Source: HdN1 sp964473645
GTDB lineage: Bacteria; Pseudomonadota; Gammaproteobacteria; Pseudomonadales; Ketobacteraceae
Assembly: GCA_964473645.1 (NCBI GenBank)
Contig: CAYYPW010000004.1
Span: 1 to 64,000, forward strand
DNA length: 64,000 nt
Reading direction: 5' to 3'
A program made the translations under genes and the position numbers. The notes under the pieces were generated by a model. That model worked only from the letters and a program-made list of their open reading frames with translations, did not search any database and had not been told where the DNA came from. Of the stretch, positions 9,513-18,397 are shown piece by piece (the stretch's first letter is position 1; every line of letters starts with the position of its first letter).

Positions 9513-11859
9513 AACGACCTTACGCCTGAGAATTTTGCGCTTGGTCATTGGCATGCTGTTGCTGGTGTCGCTCACCATTTCGGGCGCCGTGTGGTTTTCA
9601 ACAGACAGCCAGTTGCGCGAACAAATTGATAATGAACTGAATGTCGCTGATCAGGTGGTACGAAACACGCTCAGTACACGCGAGGCGCAATTGATTCAGG
9701 CTGCACAAGTGCTCACGGCAGATTATGGATTCAAGCAAGCGGTCACCAGTGGCGATGTTGAAACGATCGTGAGCGCACTGAGTAATCATGGCGAACGCAT
9801 TGGCGCCGACTTGTTGGCACATCTGTCATTGGATGGCAAGGTTGTAGCTTCGTCGTCTAGTTCATTGCAAACCCATTCGGCTTTTTCAGCACCGCGTTTA
9901 CTGCAAAATGCCATCGAGGCAGAGGGTGCATCCTCATTCCTGGGCATTGATGGTCGCTTGTTTCAGGTAATTTTATTGCCGGTCAGGGCGCCCGATGAAG
10001 TAGGTGTCGCGGTCATCGGCTTTCATATTGACAGCTCCCTGGTCGAGGATCTGCAAAATATTTCGCGTCTCGACATCAGTTTTGTTTATGAAAACAGCGC
10101 AAACAAAAACCGCTTGGCGATCAGCACCTTGTCAGAAGCGGCGCTGCAAAAAGTATTAAAAAGCCCGGTGAGCACCTTGGGCTTCCGCTTGCCATTTTAT
10201 ACGTCCAATGAATACCTCACGCGCGAAATATCGCTGTCTTCCAGCCCGGAAACCCACTTGCGAGTGCTGCTCTCCTTGTCAGAAGATGTCGTGCATCAAC
10301 AATACGACGCATTGAAGTTTGAAATTTTCATAATTTCGATTTTAGGCATCCTGGTATCCCTGCTATTCGGCAGTGTGTTTGCGAGCAATATCAGTTTTCC
10401 CCTGCAATTGCTTGCGGATGCGGCCCGTCGTATCGCCAGTGGGGATTACCAACATCGCGTAGATGCCGGTCGCAGCTCACAAGAAGTACACGACCTCAAT
10501 AATGCCTTTGTCACCATGCAAACCGATTTACGACTGCGCGAAGAAAGAATCGCCTATCAATCACACCATGATCCATTAACAGGGCTGCTCAATCGACAGC
10601 GCGCCATTGAGTTGATCGACGACATCATCCAGCATCAACCCACCACAGCGCATGCTGCCATTGCGATCAATACCCGTGATTTTCGCCAGATCAACGAAAC
10701 CTTCGGCTACGCCGTCGGCGATGAATACCTGCGTCAATTGGCGGGGCGCATGCAGCGTTTCACACTGAATGGCGCATTGTGTGCACGCTTGGGGGGCGAT
10801 GAATTTCTGGTGTTTCTACCGGTGCTCGGCGACCTGAATGCGCGCGTTCGCGAACTGGCCCAGCAACTCGATCCACCCTACCAAATAAAAGGAATGGAGC
10901 TGCGTGTCAATTACCGATTCGCGACGGCCCAATACCCACAGGATGCGCAAACGGCCGCCGTGTTGCTGAATAAATCCGATGTTGCTGTTGATATCGCCAG
11001 GCAACGCAAATTGAATTTGTTTCATTACGAAGCCGCCATCGAGGAAGCACGTCAGCAACGTTTGCAGATTATCAGCGATTTGCGCGTGGCTCTGGCTGCA
11101 AACGATGGCCAATTACAAATGTATTATCAACCCAAAATCTGTTTGCGCACGGGTTTGCCCCTGCGCTTTGAGGCTTTGATTCGCTGGATACACCCCAGTC
11201 GTGGCTTTATTTCGCCTGACAGTTTTATCCCGTTGGCCGAGCAAAGCGGGTTGATACAGGCGTTGACGGATTTTGTGGTGGCAACGGTGATTCATCAGCT
11301 GGACCAATGGCATCATCAGGACATGCCCTGCACGGTCGCCGTGAACCTGTCCGCTCAGGATGTCGCACGCCCCGCCCTGCTCGACTTTATTCTTGTTGAA
11401 TTGTCTGCACGCCGCCTGCCACGCAGTTGCTTTTCAATTGAAATTACCGAAAGCGACATCATGAGCGAACCCGAAAAGGCCATCGCATTATTACAACGCT
11501 ACCGCAGTGAAGGTATTTCGGTGGCTATCGATGATTTCGGCACGGGTTTCTCGTCGTTGTCACAACTGAAAAACATGCCTGTGAATGAGCTTAAAATTGA
11601 TAAGGGATTTGTTCTGCAATTGGCCAACACTGAAAACGATCAAATCATTGTTCGCTCCACCCTGGAGCTGGCCCACCGTTTTGGCCTGGAAGTCGTCGCC
11701 GAAGGCGTCGAAACCCGCGAATCGCTGGCACTGCTGCAAGCCTGGGGATGCGAATGGGCGCAGGGCTATTATTTCAGTAAGCCCCTTAAGGCTGGCGATG
11801 TACCGGCGTGGATGCAGGCTTATCGCAGCAGCGACAAATTTGTCGTCAATCTGCGCTGA
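9502..11859 (+). CDS. Membrane sensor GGDEF-EAL cyclic di-GMP enzyme
   Basis: 785 residues from ATG 9502 (MPSRTTLRLRIL); an earlier in-frame start at 9388 would lie deep inside the cupredoxin gene. One membrane helix at residues 10-32, a periplasmic double-CACHE-like sensor to about 265, a second helix, then a HAMP linker. The GGDEF domain keeps its motif (ARLGGDEFLVF), and the EAL domain keeps FEALIR, NLSAQD, EITESD, DDFGTGFSSL and EGVET, so both domains could be active. No RxxD inhibitory site precedes GGDEF. It would make and/or break cyclic di-GMP in response to a periplasmic signal. Overlap with the cupredoxin gene suggests that a redox or copper-linked signal may be involved, which is an inference. 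Confidence 0.9.
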   Translation: MPSRTTLRLRILRLVIGMLLLVSLTISGAVWFSTDSQLREQIDNELNVADQVVRNTLSTREAQLIQAAQVLTADYGFKQAVTSGDVETIVSALSNHGERIGADLLAHLSLDGKVVASSSSSLQTHSAFSAPRLLQNAIEAEGASSFLGIDGRLFQVILLPVRAPDEVGVAVIGFHIDSSLVEDLQNISRLDISFVYENSANKNRLAISTLSEAALQKVLKSPVSTLGFRLPFYTSNEYLTREISLSSSPETHLRVLLSLSEDVVHQQYDALKFEIFIISILGILVSLLFGSVFASNISFPLQLLADAARRIASGDYQHRVDAGRSSQEVHDLNNAFVTMQTDLRLREERIAYQSHHDPLTGLLNRQRAIELIDDIIQHQPTTAHAAIAINTRDFRQINETFGYAVGDEYLRQLAGRMQRFTLNGALCARLGGDEFLVFLPVLGDLNARVRELAQQLDPPYQIKGMELRVNYRFATAQYPQDAQTAAVLLNKSDVAVDIARQRKLNLFHYEAAIEEARQQRLQIISDLRVALAANDGQLQMYYQPKICLRTGLPLRFEALIRWIHPSRGFISPDSFIPLAEQSGLIQALTDFVVATVIHQLDQWHHQDMPCTVAVNLSAQDVARPALLDFILVELSARRLPRSCFSIEITESDIMSEPEKAIALLQRYRSEGISVAIDDFGTGFSSLSQLKNMPVNELKIDKGFVLQLANTENDQIIVRSTLELAHRFGLEVVAEGVETRESLALLQAWGCEWAQGYYFSKPLKAGDVPAWMQAYRSSDKFVVNLR

Positions 11860-11957
11860 TGGGGGTAGCAACGCCGAAAGGGTTCTACACTTTGGTTTAA
11901 GTGCGATTTTTCACATGAGTGGAGCACGGCTGGTTCGACAAACAAAGGAATGACCTC

Positions 11958-12830
11958 ATGCGTTTTCACCGTTTCCGATCCCCATTGATAATCACCCTGA
12001 TGTATTCAGGGCTTTTATCCTGTGTCTTGCCCCCCACCCTTTACGCTGCCGAAGGCAAGCTGCAGGAAACCACTGGCGCCATGCAATTCGAAGGCAGTGC
12101 AGGCGGTGGTCTGGTACCGTGGGCCGTCATTGCCGGTGGCAGCGCACGCGAAGAAACGGCCGCCACGGTATTTTCGACGCGCGTGAGTGTCGACAACTAC
12201 CACATGAATGTATGGGGCGCCACGCTGGGGCTGTATGACCGGGTGGAAATCAGCGCAGCCCACCAAATGTTTGACCTCACCAAAATGGGGGGTGAGATCA
12301 GTCAGAACATTCTGGGCCTGAAAGTCCGCGTGACGGGCGATGTCGTCTATAACGATTTGCCACAGATAGCCGTCGGTTTGCAGTACAAAGAACTCCAGGA
12401 CAACGCCATCGCTACCGCCGTGGGAGCTGACGACGCCGATTCAGGAACAGATATCTATCTGGCCATGAGCAAAGCGCATTTGGGCGCCGTATTCGGCCAC
12501 AACCTGTTCTGGGATCTCACTGTGCGCGCAACGCAAGCCAATCAATTTGGTTTGTTGGGATTTGGGGGCGACAAAAACGACAGCTATGAAGCCATGATCG
12601 AGGGCTCGGTCGCGGTGTTTTTGCGTCGCACCTTCGCCGTTGGAATGGAATACCGGCAAAAACCAGACAATCTTTCCTTCGCGGAGGAACAGGATGCCGG
12701 TGATGTTTTTGTCGCCTACATCCCCAACAAGCAATTCAATTTCGTATTGGGATGGGCTGATTTAGGCGACATTGCAGGCGCAGAAAATCAGCAAGGCCCC
12801 TATCTTTCGCTAGCAGCGCACCTGTGGTGA
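11958..12830 (+). CDS. DUF3034-family outer-membrane protein
   Basis: The start is ATG 11958, with AAGGAA seven bases upstream; the frame itself opens at 11919. The 290-residue product has a signal peptide (ITLMYSGLLSCVLPPTLYA|AEG). The mature part alternates polar and aromatic residues and glycines, consistent with a small beta-barrel, and ends in an aromatic residue (LSLAAHLW), typical of outer-membrane proteins. The conserved start EGSAGGGLVPWAVIAGG is characteristic of the DUF3034 family, whose function is unknown. It sits behind a cupredoxin and a GGDEF-EAL gene and directly before a globin gene (5-bp gap to the next ATG). Confidence 0.8.
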   Translation: MRFHRFRSPLIITLMYSGLLSCVLPPTLYAAEGKLQETTGAMQFEGSAGGGLVPWAVIAGGSAREETAATVFSTRVSVDNYHMNVWGATLGLYDRVEISAAHQMFDLTKMGGEISQNILGLKVRVTGDVVYNDLPQIAVGLQYKELQDNAIATAVGADDADSGTDIYLAMSKAHLGAVFGHNLFWDLTVRATQANQFGLLGFGGDKNDSYEAMIEGSVAVFLRRTFAVGMEYRQKPDNLSFAEEQDAGDVFVAYIPNKQFNFVLGWADLGDIAGAENQQGPYLSLAAHLW

Positions 12831-12835
12831 TCCGT

Positions 12836-13363
12836 ATGAAAAATACAGCCCCGTTTTTCATAAAAAGGCTCTTTATAAACAAGCCCGTCATAACCAGACT
12901 TTTGATAACCAGACGCTTCATAACCAGATTCGTCATAATCAAACAATCCATTGTCGCGCTCTTTATGATCGTGCTTTGCACATCGTCTTGCCAAACGGTA
13001 TCCTCAGGCACAACGTTATATGAACAGCTTGGCGGCGAAGCGGGCATCGCCAGCATTGTCGACAATTTCATCACTGAAATCAGTTTTGATCCGGTGATAT
13101 TCAAGCATTTCGAAGAAAGCGACCAGACACGTTTTCGTACCAAGCTGATTGAACAGTTGTGCGAAATCAGTAACGGGCCCTGCCGCTATACTGGGGATTC
13201 GATGCAAGACTCCCACAAGAAGATGCATATTACCGAAAGCGAGTTCAATCAAACCGTTGATCTGCTGATCAACGCGATGAACAAGGCCAAGGTGCCACAC
13301 ACGGCACAGAACAGGCTATTGGCGCGCTTGAAAGATATGCGACAGGACATCATTTATCGCTAG
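12836..13363 (+). CDS. Membrane-anchored group 1 truncated haemoglobin with pentapeptide-repeat leader
   Basis: 175 residues from ATG 12836, just after the DUF3034 stop, with GGTGA at 7 bases. The globin domain (about residues 60-175) starts LYEQLGGEAGIASIVDNF and contains MHITESEFNQTVDLLINAM, typical of group 1 truncated globins, with His in DSHKKMHI as the likely proximal haem ligand. These proteins bind oxygen or nitric oxide. The N-terminus is odd: six consecutive pentapeptides of pattern (F/V/L)I(K/N/T)(R/K)x, encoded by 15-bp repeats, come before one hydrophobic helix (IVALFMIVLCTSSC). The helix ends in Cys but lacks a good lipobox, so it may be an anchor or an uncleaved signal. The true start could be the Met inside the helix. 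Confidence 0.82.
   Translation: MKNTAPFFIKRLFINKPVITRLLITRRFITRFVIIKQSIVALFMIVLCTSSCQTVSSGTTLYEQLGGEAGIASIVDNFITEISFDPVIFKHFEESDQTRFRTKLIEQLCEISNGPCRYTGDSMQDSHKKMHITESEFNQTVDLLINAMNKAKVPHTAQNRLLARLKDMRQDIIYR
12858..12947. repeat. Six 15-bp tandem repeats inside the globin leader
   Basis: Six consecutive 15-bp units, consensus TCATAACCAGACNNN, begin at 12858, 12873, 12888, 12903, 12918 and 12933. Units 3 to 5 are the most alike; the outer ones have drifted. The period is a multiple of three, so the array adds whole pentapeptides to the globin reading frame. It also leaves the opposite strand open, which explains an antisense open frame from 12736 to 13143. Confidence 0.85.
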
Positions 13364-13375
13364 GGAAACCTATGT

Positions 13376-14377
13376 ATGAACACGCCTCCTGAAATTGCCA
13401 TTATTGGCGCCGGCATCGCCGGGCTGGCTTGTGCACGTCGCCTGCAACTGGCAGGCGTGAGTGTCACTGTGATCGACAAAAGCCGTGGCCCCGGTGGTCG
13501 CATGAGCACACGTCGGGGCGAGCACTGGCAATGTGATCATGGGGCGCAATATTTTACCGCACGCCAGCCGTTATTTCGTGCCGAGGTTGAGCGCTGGCTC
13601 AAAGCGGGTGTCGCGGCGCGTTGGCAGCCTCGGTTGACGGTGTTTGGTGGCGCACAAGAACATGAACTTGACCCGGCGCTGGAACGCTTTGTCGGGGTGC
13701 CACGCATGACCTCACCTGCACGTTGGCTGGCCGATGATCTCGAACTGATTATGCAAGCCACAGTACGTTTGATACATCCACTCAACGGTGGCTGGAAAAT
13801 AACGTCACACGAACACGGCGAGCATTTGCCTTTGTATAAAAGTGTTGTAATCGCAGTACCGGCGCCACAAGCAGACCCCCTGCTGCGTCCGCGTGCCCCA
13901 ATGCTCGCCGATGTTGCCATTCAGGCCAACATGCGAGGTTGTTGGGCCATGATGCTGAATTACCCGACGCCGCTAGAATTGCCGTTTGACGCCGCGTTCG
14001 TTAACACTGGCCCCTTGCGTTGGGTAGCTCGCAACAGCAGCAAACCGGGCCGCACCGGCCTCGAGACCTGGCTATTGCATGCCAGCGGCGAATGGAGCGA
14101 CGCGCATATCGAAGACAAACCCGAAGACGTTGCCCGCGAGCTGCTAGACGCCTTTACCGCATTGGGTGGCGATGAGCCCGCGACCTGGAGCCTGCACCGT
14201 TGGCGTTATGCCGATACAGTCCCACCGTTACAACATGGGGCTGTTTGGGATACAGCGCTAGGATTGGGACTTTGCGGCGACTGGCTGAACGGCGGTAAAG
14301 TCGAAGGCGCCTGGCTCAGCGGACACGCCCTCGCAGAACAGATATTGCTGACCTTGGATCAACGACGATATAGCTAA
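13376..14377 (+). CDS. FAD-dependent amine oxidoreductase, renalase-like
   Basis: 333 residues. The Rossmann FAD-binding motif is at the N-terminus (IAIIGAGIAGLACARRLQ ending in the acidic VIDKSRGPGGR), followed by GAQYFTAR, typical of the renalase/COG3380 group. The C-terminal FAD contact is GLCGDWLNGGKVEGAWLSG. The family oxidises reduced nicotinamide isomers or amines; the substrate here is unknown. It follows the globin gene by 12 bases with AGGGA upstream of the ATG, so the two are probably in one operon. No signal peptide, so it is cytoplasmic. A cytoplasmic flavoprotein next to a globin could act as its reductase, but nothing in the sequence proves that. Confidence 0.85.
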   Translation: MNTPPEIAIIGAGIAGLACARRLQLAGVSVTVIDKSRGPGGRMSTRRGEHWQCDHGAQYFTARQPLFRAEVERWLKAGVAARWQPRLTVFGGAQEHELDPALERFVGVPRMTSPARWLADDLELIMQATVRLIHPLNGGWKITSHEHGEHLPLYKSVVIAVPAPQADPLLRPRAPMLADVAIQANMRGCWAMMLNYPTPLELPFDAAFVNTGPLRWVARNSSKPGRTGLETWLLHASGEWSDAHIEDKPEDVARELLDAFTALGGDEPATWSLHRWRYADTVPPLQHGAVWDTALGLGLCGDWLNGGKVEGAWLSGHALAEQILLTLDQRRYS

Positions 14378-14507
14378 CAACGATTTTGGAGTAGCGCACC
14401 AATTTCAATCGTCGGCAATATACCAACTTAGCCTATTGGATTACAGAGCAAACCGGCAGTTTCCGACTATAGTTTAAACACATAATTATAGTAAGCGGAG
14501 GTGTGGT

Positions 14508-16205
14508 ATGACGTGGCGCGATCAATCTCTTGCCGTCAAATTTCTCACGCCTATTGCTCTGGTTTTCCTGACAATTATTGTCGTGGCTTTTCTCTACGTG
14601 CCTAGCAAGGTCGAGAATTTCGCATCCGAAGAAGCCAAGGCAACCGCCGTTGGAATGGTGAACCAGTATAGAAATTTGCGCAGCTACTATACCCAGAACG
14701 TGGTCGGGAAGGTGTTGGCAAGCTCAGATTTGAAGGCGTCTTTCAATTACAAGAACGACCCAAAACTGATTCCCTTGCCTGCCACCATGATACATGACCT
14801 CAGTGAAATGATGGGCTCAAATGGTACCCACCTGAATCTCTACAGTAAATTTCCCTTTCCCAATCGGCAGCAACGCCAATTAACTGATTTCCAGTCAAGT
14901 GCTTGGGATTACCTGAATAAAAACCCTGATGCAGAATTTTCACAATTACGACTGGAAAACGGCGTGCCCGTAGTGAAAGTCGCGCTTGCCGATAAAATGT
15001 CGGCAGATGCCTGTGTCAACTGCCATAACAATCATGCTGATTCGCCCAAAAAAGACTGGAAGTTAGGTGATGTTCGTGGGGTGTTAGAGGTGACGGTTCC
15101 CATTGCAGAAATCGTAGGCAGTGGTAGACAACTGGCCAATACCATTGTATTCGGCTTGGTCGCCGCATCTATTTTTATCCTGGCATTGCTCTACTGGATG
15201 TTTACGCAAAACATCAACAGCTCACTCAGATCCATTGCAAATGCGCTTGAAGAAATCGCTGCCGGTGGCGGGGATCTCTCCAAAACGCTGACCTACAAAT
15301 CCAATGATGAAATTGGACAAATCACAACGAGCTTCAACAAATTCATTGCGTCGTTACGCAAAATCGTGAGCAATATCAGCAAACAAAGTCGAGATATTTC
15401 AACGTCGACACACTTGCTTAATGATGCTATCCAAACGACCACGCGCCAAATTGTGACCCAGCATAGCGAAACGGATCAAACTGCCGCATCGATCGAGCAA
15501 ATGTCTGTCACGGTTAAACAAGTAGCTGGCAACGCCGACTCCGGGCGTGCACACGCGGAAAAAGCTGAAACGCTCGCAACGGAAGGCATTCACGTCATGC
15601 TGGAAAACCAGCGTTCAATCGAAGCCATGTCGAAGGAGATCGATCAAGCCAGTGCAGTGATCTCGCGTTTGGATAAAGACAGTGAAAATATCGGTTCAGT
15701 CATTAGCGTGATACGCGGTATTGCGGATCAAACCAATTTATTGGCGCTCAATGCTGCAATCGAAGCCGCACGCGCAGGCGAACAAGGCCGAGGTTTCGCT
15801 GTGGTAGCTGATGAAGTTCGTACACTGGCAAGTCGCACGCAGGCATCCACTCAAGAAATTCAAGGCATGATTGAGCGCATTCAAAATGGTACACGCGAAG
15901 CGGTCGCTGCCATGCTGTCAGGGCAGAGTCAAACCGAAGGCAGTGTGATGCGTGCCCAGGCTGCGGGCAACGTGCTCCAACAAATCAAGGAAGCGCTCAA
16001 AGAAATAAAAGATATCAACCGATTGACCTCAAACGCAGCCGTGGAACAGCAGCACGCGACAGATCAAATAAATCGCAGCATACATAGCATATCTCTGATT
16101 TCGGAAGCCAATGCCGATAGCGCGAAGACCATGAGCGAAAGTGTGCAAGAACTCTCTAGCATTGCCAGAACTCTGTCAGAATCCGTTGACCAATTTAAAA
16201 TGTAA
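14508..16205 (+). CDS. Methyl-accepting chemotaxis protein with c-type haem sensor domain
   Basis: 565 residues, with GGAGG six bases before the ATG. A first membrane helix (residues 12-30), then a periplasmic DUF3365/Tll0287-like domain containing CVNCHNNH, a CxxCH haem c attachment motif at about residues 168-175. A second helix is at about 210-230, then a HAMP domain and a full MCP signalling domain with the hairpin tip EQGRGFAVVADEVRTLA. The receptor probably senses redox state, oxygen or nitric oxide through the haem and signals to CheA. No che genes are nearby. The preceding 130 bases are AT-rich with a TATAGT-like -10 box. Confidence 0.9.
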   Translation: MTWRDQSLAVKFLTPIALVFLTIIVVAFLYVPSKVENFASEEAKATAVGMVNQYRNLRSYYTQNVVGKVLASSDLKASFNYKNDPKLIPLPATMIHDLSEMMGSNGTHLNLYSKFPFPNRQQRQLTDFQSSAWDYLNKNPDAEFSQLRLENGVPVVKVALADKMSADACVNCHNNHADSPKKDWKLGDVRGVLEVTVPIAEIVGSGRQLANTIVFGLVAASIFILALLYWMFTQNINSSLRSIANALEEIAAGGGDLSKTLTYKSNDEIGQITTSFNKFIASLRKIVSNISKQSRDISTSTHLLNDAIQTTTRQIVTQHSETDQTAASIEQMSVTVKQVAGNADSGRAHAEKAETLATEGIHVMLENQRSIEAMSKEIDQASAVISRLDKDSENIGSVISVIRGIADQTNLLALNAAIEAARAGEQGRGFAVVADEVRTLASRTQASTQEIQGMIERIQNGTREAVAAMLSGQSQTEGSVMRAQAAGNVLQQIKEALKEIKDINRLTSNAAVEQQHATDQINRSIHSISLISEANADSAKTMSESVQELSSIARTLSESVDQFKM

Positions 16206-16216
16206 AGCCCGCATTG

Positions 16217-16234
16217 TGGTATAAACGCATACCA
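16217..16234. promoter_or_regulatory. Inverted repeat before the beta-lactamase gene
   Basis: TGGTAT and ATACCA are separated by six bases, 24 bases before the ATG of the class D beta-lactamase and just past the chemoreceptor stop. The position fits an operator or a short leader hairpin. It does not resemble the BlaI/MecI TACA-TGTA dyad. No regulator gene is adjacent. Confidence 0.35.
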
Positions 16235-16257
16235 TCCAAGAGCAAAAGGAATTCCTC

Positions 16258-17076
16258 ATGAAAACCATCCCCCTGCTTGCCCTCGCGCTGGCAAGCGGCC
16301 CTGCGCTTGCGCAAAACTGGATCGAACGGGCGGACTGGGCCAAGACACTCGAATCTGCGCAGCTGACAGGTGTCGTTGCAGCCTGTTCCTACCCCGAAGG
16401 TCGCTGTCAAACCTCGCACCTAAAGCGCAACCAGCAACGTTTTATTCCTGCGTCAACCTACAAAATACCGCATTTGATGATCGCCCTCGAAACAGGGGTG
16501 GCACCGGCCAAAAACACCGTTTTCCCCTGGGATGGCAAGCCCCGCGCCCTCAAGCAATGGGAACGCGACCACACCTATCGGGGCTTAATGCAGGATTCTG
16601 TGGTGCCAGTGTTTCAGGGATTTGCGCGCCAGATCGGCGAACAACGCATGCAGGCAGAGTTGCAACGCCTGAACTATGGTAACGCCGATATTACTGGCGG
16701 CATCGATCGCTTCTGGCTCGATGGTGGGCTGCGTATTTCCGCAGCTGAACAAATTGCCTTTCTGTTGCGGTTGCACGAAAAGAGCCTGCCTTTCGCCCTC
16801 GAACATCAATGGCGCACACACGATGCCCTGCTTATCGACGCCAACGACCAATATGTATTGCGCGGTAAAACCGGCTACAGCCTGGGCATGCCCGGCACAG
16901 GTGACACGACCAAGCCAGGCATGGGTTGGTGGGTTGGCTGGATCGAAACCGGCACCAAGACGCATCTATTTGCCGCCAATTTTGATATCACCGCCGATAC
17001 ACAATTACCCCTGCGTAAAAGTGTGCCCCTGCAACTATTCAAACAGGAAGGCTGGCTCGGTCAGGCAAAACCCTGA
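16258..17076 (+). CDS. Class D (OXA-type) beta-lactamase
   Basis: 272 residues with a signal peptide (LALALASGPALA|QN). All class D landmarks are present in order: STYK (PASTYKIPH, nucleophile Ser and carbamylated Lys), SVV (DSVVPVF), YGN (LNYGNADI), FWLDGGL and KTG (RGKTGYS). The enzyme hydrolyses beta-lactams in the periplasm. AAAGGA lies 8 bases before the ATG. No integron, insertion sequence or other resistance gene is near, and its neighbours look chromosomal, so it appears to be an intrinsic enzyme of the species. It could instead be a penicillin-sensing or cell-wall protein derived from the same fold, but the complete motif set favours a working lactamase. Spectrum cannot be predicted. 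Confidence 0.9.
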   Translation: MKTIPLLALALASGPALAQNWIERADWAKTLESAQLTGVVAACSYPEGRCQTSHLKRNQQRFIPASTYKIPHLMIALETGVAPAKNTVFPWDGKPRALKQWERDHTYRGLMQDSVVPVFQGFARQIGEQRMQAELQRLNYGNADITGGIDRFWLDGGLRISAAEQIAFLLRLHEKSLPFALEHQWRTHDALLIDANDQYVLRGKTGYSLGMPGTGDTTKPGMGWWVGWIETGTKTHLFAANFDITADTQLPLRKSVPLQLFKQEGWLGQAKP

Positions 17077-17239
17077 CGAAAGCCCCGCCCTTAAATCTGT
17101 GCCCGTGTCGACACCTTGCAGCCTACAGGTGTTGACCGGCGCTTTCAGGTCTACACTTGATCCAATAGCAGTGCCTTAAAGAGCAATGCCGTAAACCGCC
17201 GTTGTAAATGTAGTCAACCGCACAGGTGTCCGATTCCCT

Positions 17240-18367
17240 ATGGCCCGATGGTTTCTGGAAGGGTTTCTCGAGCCCTCCCGCACGCTCAATCGTATCGCAG
17301 TCAATGCGTTCCCCTTTGTGGTCGGTCGCGTCGAAGGCCTACCCTTGACGCTGCACGGCGCTGCCATTTCCCGGCGCCATGCACAGCTCATCGAACAGGA
17401 CGGCGCTCTAATATTGCAAGACCTGGGGTCGACCAATGGCACCTTTCTCAATCGCAAGCGCCTGGAACACCCAAGCCCCCTCTGCGATGGCGACATCATT
17501 CATATTGGCGACTACGAATTTCGCGTGATGGATGAGCTCGCCGTGCTCGAACCACCCGATCCCGACATGACCATGGTGAAGCAGCCTATGCTTGCGCAAC
17601 GCCTGGCCGCCGGCACCCGCGAACTGCGCGAAATGCTCGAACAAGAGCTGGTGATTGCTGTATTTCAGCCCATTATCAGCAGTGACGGTAAAATCGTGGC
17701 ATATGAAGCCCTAGGCCGGGGTAAACACCCGGCATTGCCGCCTGGGCCTGTGCAATTATTTGATATTGCGGCGGATATTGGTCAAACCGTGGCGCTTAGC
17801 CGCGTGTTCAGACAGGTTGCGCTGAAAGCTGCCTTACAAAACAATGTTCTTGAACCGGTATTTCTGAACACCCATCCGGATGAGGTGAAAGCCCCCGAGG
17901 CATTGGTGCAGGATTTCGCGGCTCTGCGCCAGCAATTTCCGACTTTGACTCTAGTAATGGAAATGCACGAGGGTGCGGTCACCGATCTGGGTTTGATGCG
18001 AGATTTGCAGCGGGAACTGCGGCGGCTGCAAATCGGCCTGGCTTATGATGATTTTGGGGCAGGTCAGGCCCGCCTACTGGAACTGGCGCATGCCCCGCCG
18101 GAAGTCGTCAAATTCGACATCGCCTTTATTCGCGGTATCGAAAAAGCCCCTCCCCAGCAGGTAGCACTTCTGCGCATGCTGGTCGAAATGGTGGGCCATA
18201 TGGGCGTGCAATCACTGGCCGAAGGCGTCGGCGAAGCTGCTGAAGCCAGCATTTGCGAGACACTGCCTTTCAATCTCTATCAAGGCTTTCATTATGCGCG
18301 GCCCGATCTGCTTGAAATCCTGTTGACCCATACACCCGATACTTTGGTGCATCGACGCGTTGTATAA
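17240..18367 (+). CDS. FHA-EAL cyclic di-GMP phosphodiesterase
   Basis: 375 residues, cytoplasmic. Residues 1-100 form a forkhead-associated domain (VVGRVEGLPLTL, ISRRHAQL, LGSTNGTFLN), which binds phosphothreonine peptides. Residues about 130-370 form an EAL domain in which the catalytic set appears kept: YEALGR, Asn in FLNTHP, Glu in VMEMHE, DDFGAG, Lys in VKFDI, AEGV and YQGFHYARP. It is therefore likely an active phosphodiesterase whose activity or location is controlled by Ser/Thr phosphorylation. FHA and EAL in one chain is less common than REC-EAL or PAS-EAL. The gene is 30 bases before murI on the same strand, so co-transcription is likely. No Ser/Thr kinase gene is in the window. Confidence 0.88.
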   Translation: MARWFLEGFLEPSRTLNRIAVNAFPFVVGRVEGLPLTLHGAAISRRHAQLIEQDGALILQDLGSTNGTFLNRKRLEHPSPLCDGDIIHIGDYEFRVMDELAVLEPPDPDMTMVKQPMLAQRLAAGTRELREMLEQELVIAVFQPIISSDGKIVAYEALGRGKHPALPPGPVQLFDIAADIGQTVALSRVFRQVALKAALQNNVLEPVFLNTHPDEVKAPEALVQDFAALRQQFPTLTLVMEMHEGAVTDLGLMRDLQRELRRLQIGLAYDDFGAGQARLLELAHAPPEVVKFDIAFIRGIEKAPPQQVALLRMLVEMVGHMGVQSLAEGVGEAAEASICETLPFNLYQGFHYARPDLLEILLTHTPDTLVHRRVV

Positions 18368-18397
18368 TAAGTACATCCTCGTTGACGTCGGCCCCCA

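Noticed and set aside
12858..12947. CRISPR-like array
   Set aside because: Units of 14-17 bp here and at 29289 and 58030 are contiguous with no spacers, and no cas genes are present.
12736..13143. 135-codon minus-strand frame with repeats such as SGYQK
   Set aside because: Produced by the 15-bp array being open in both directions; the plus strand carries a convincing globin.
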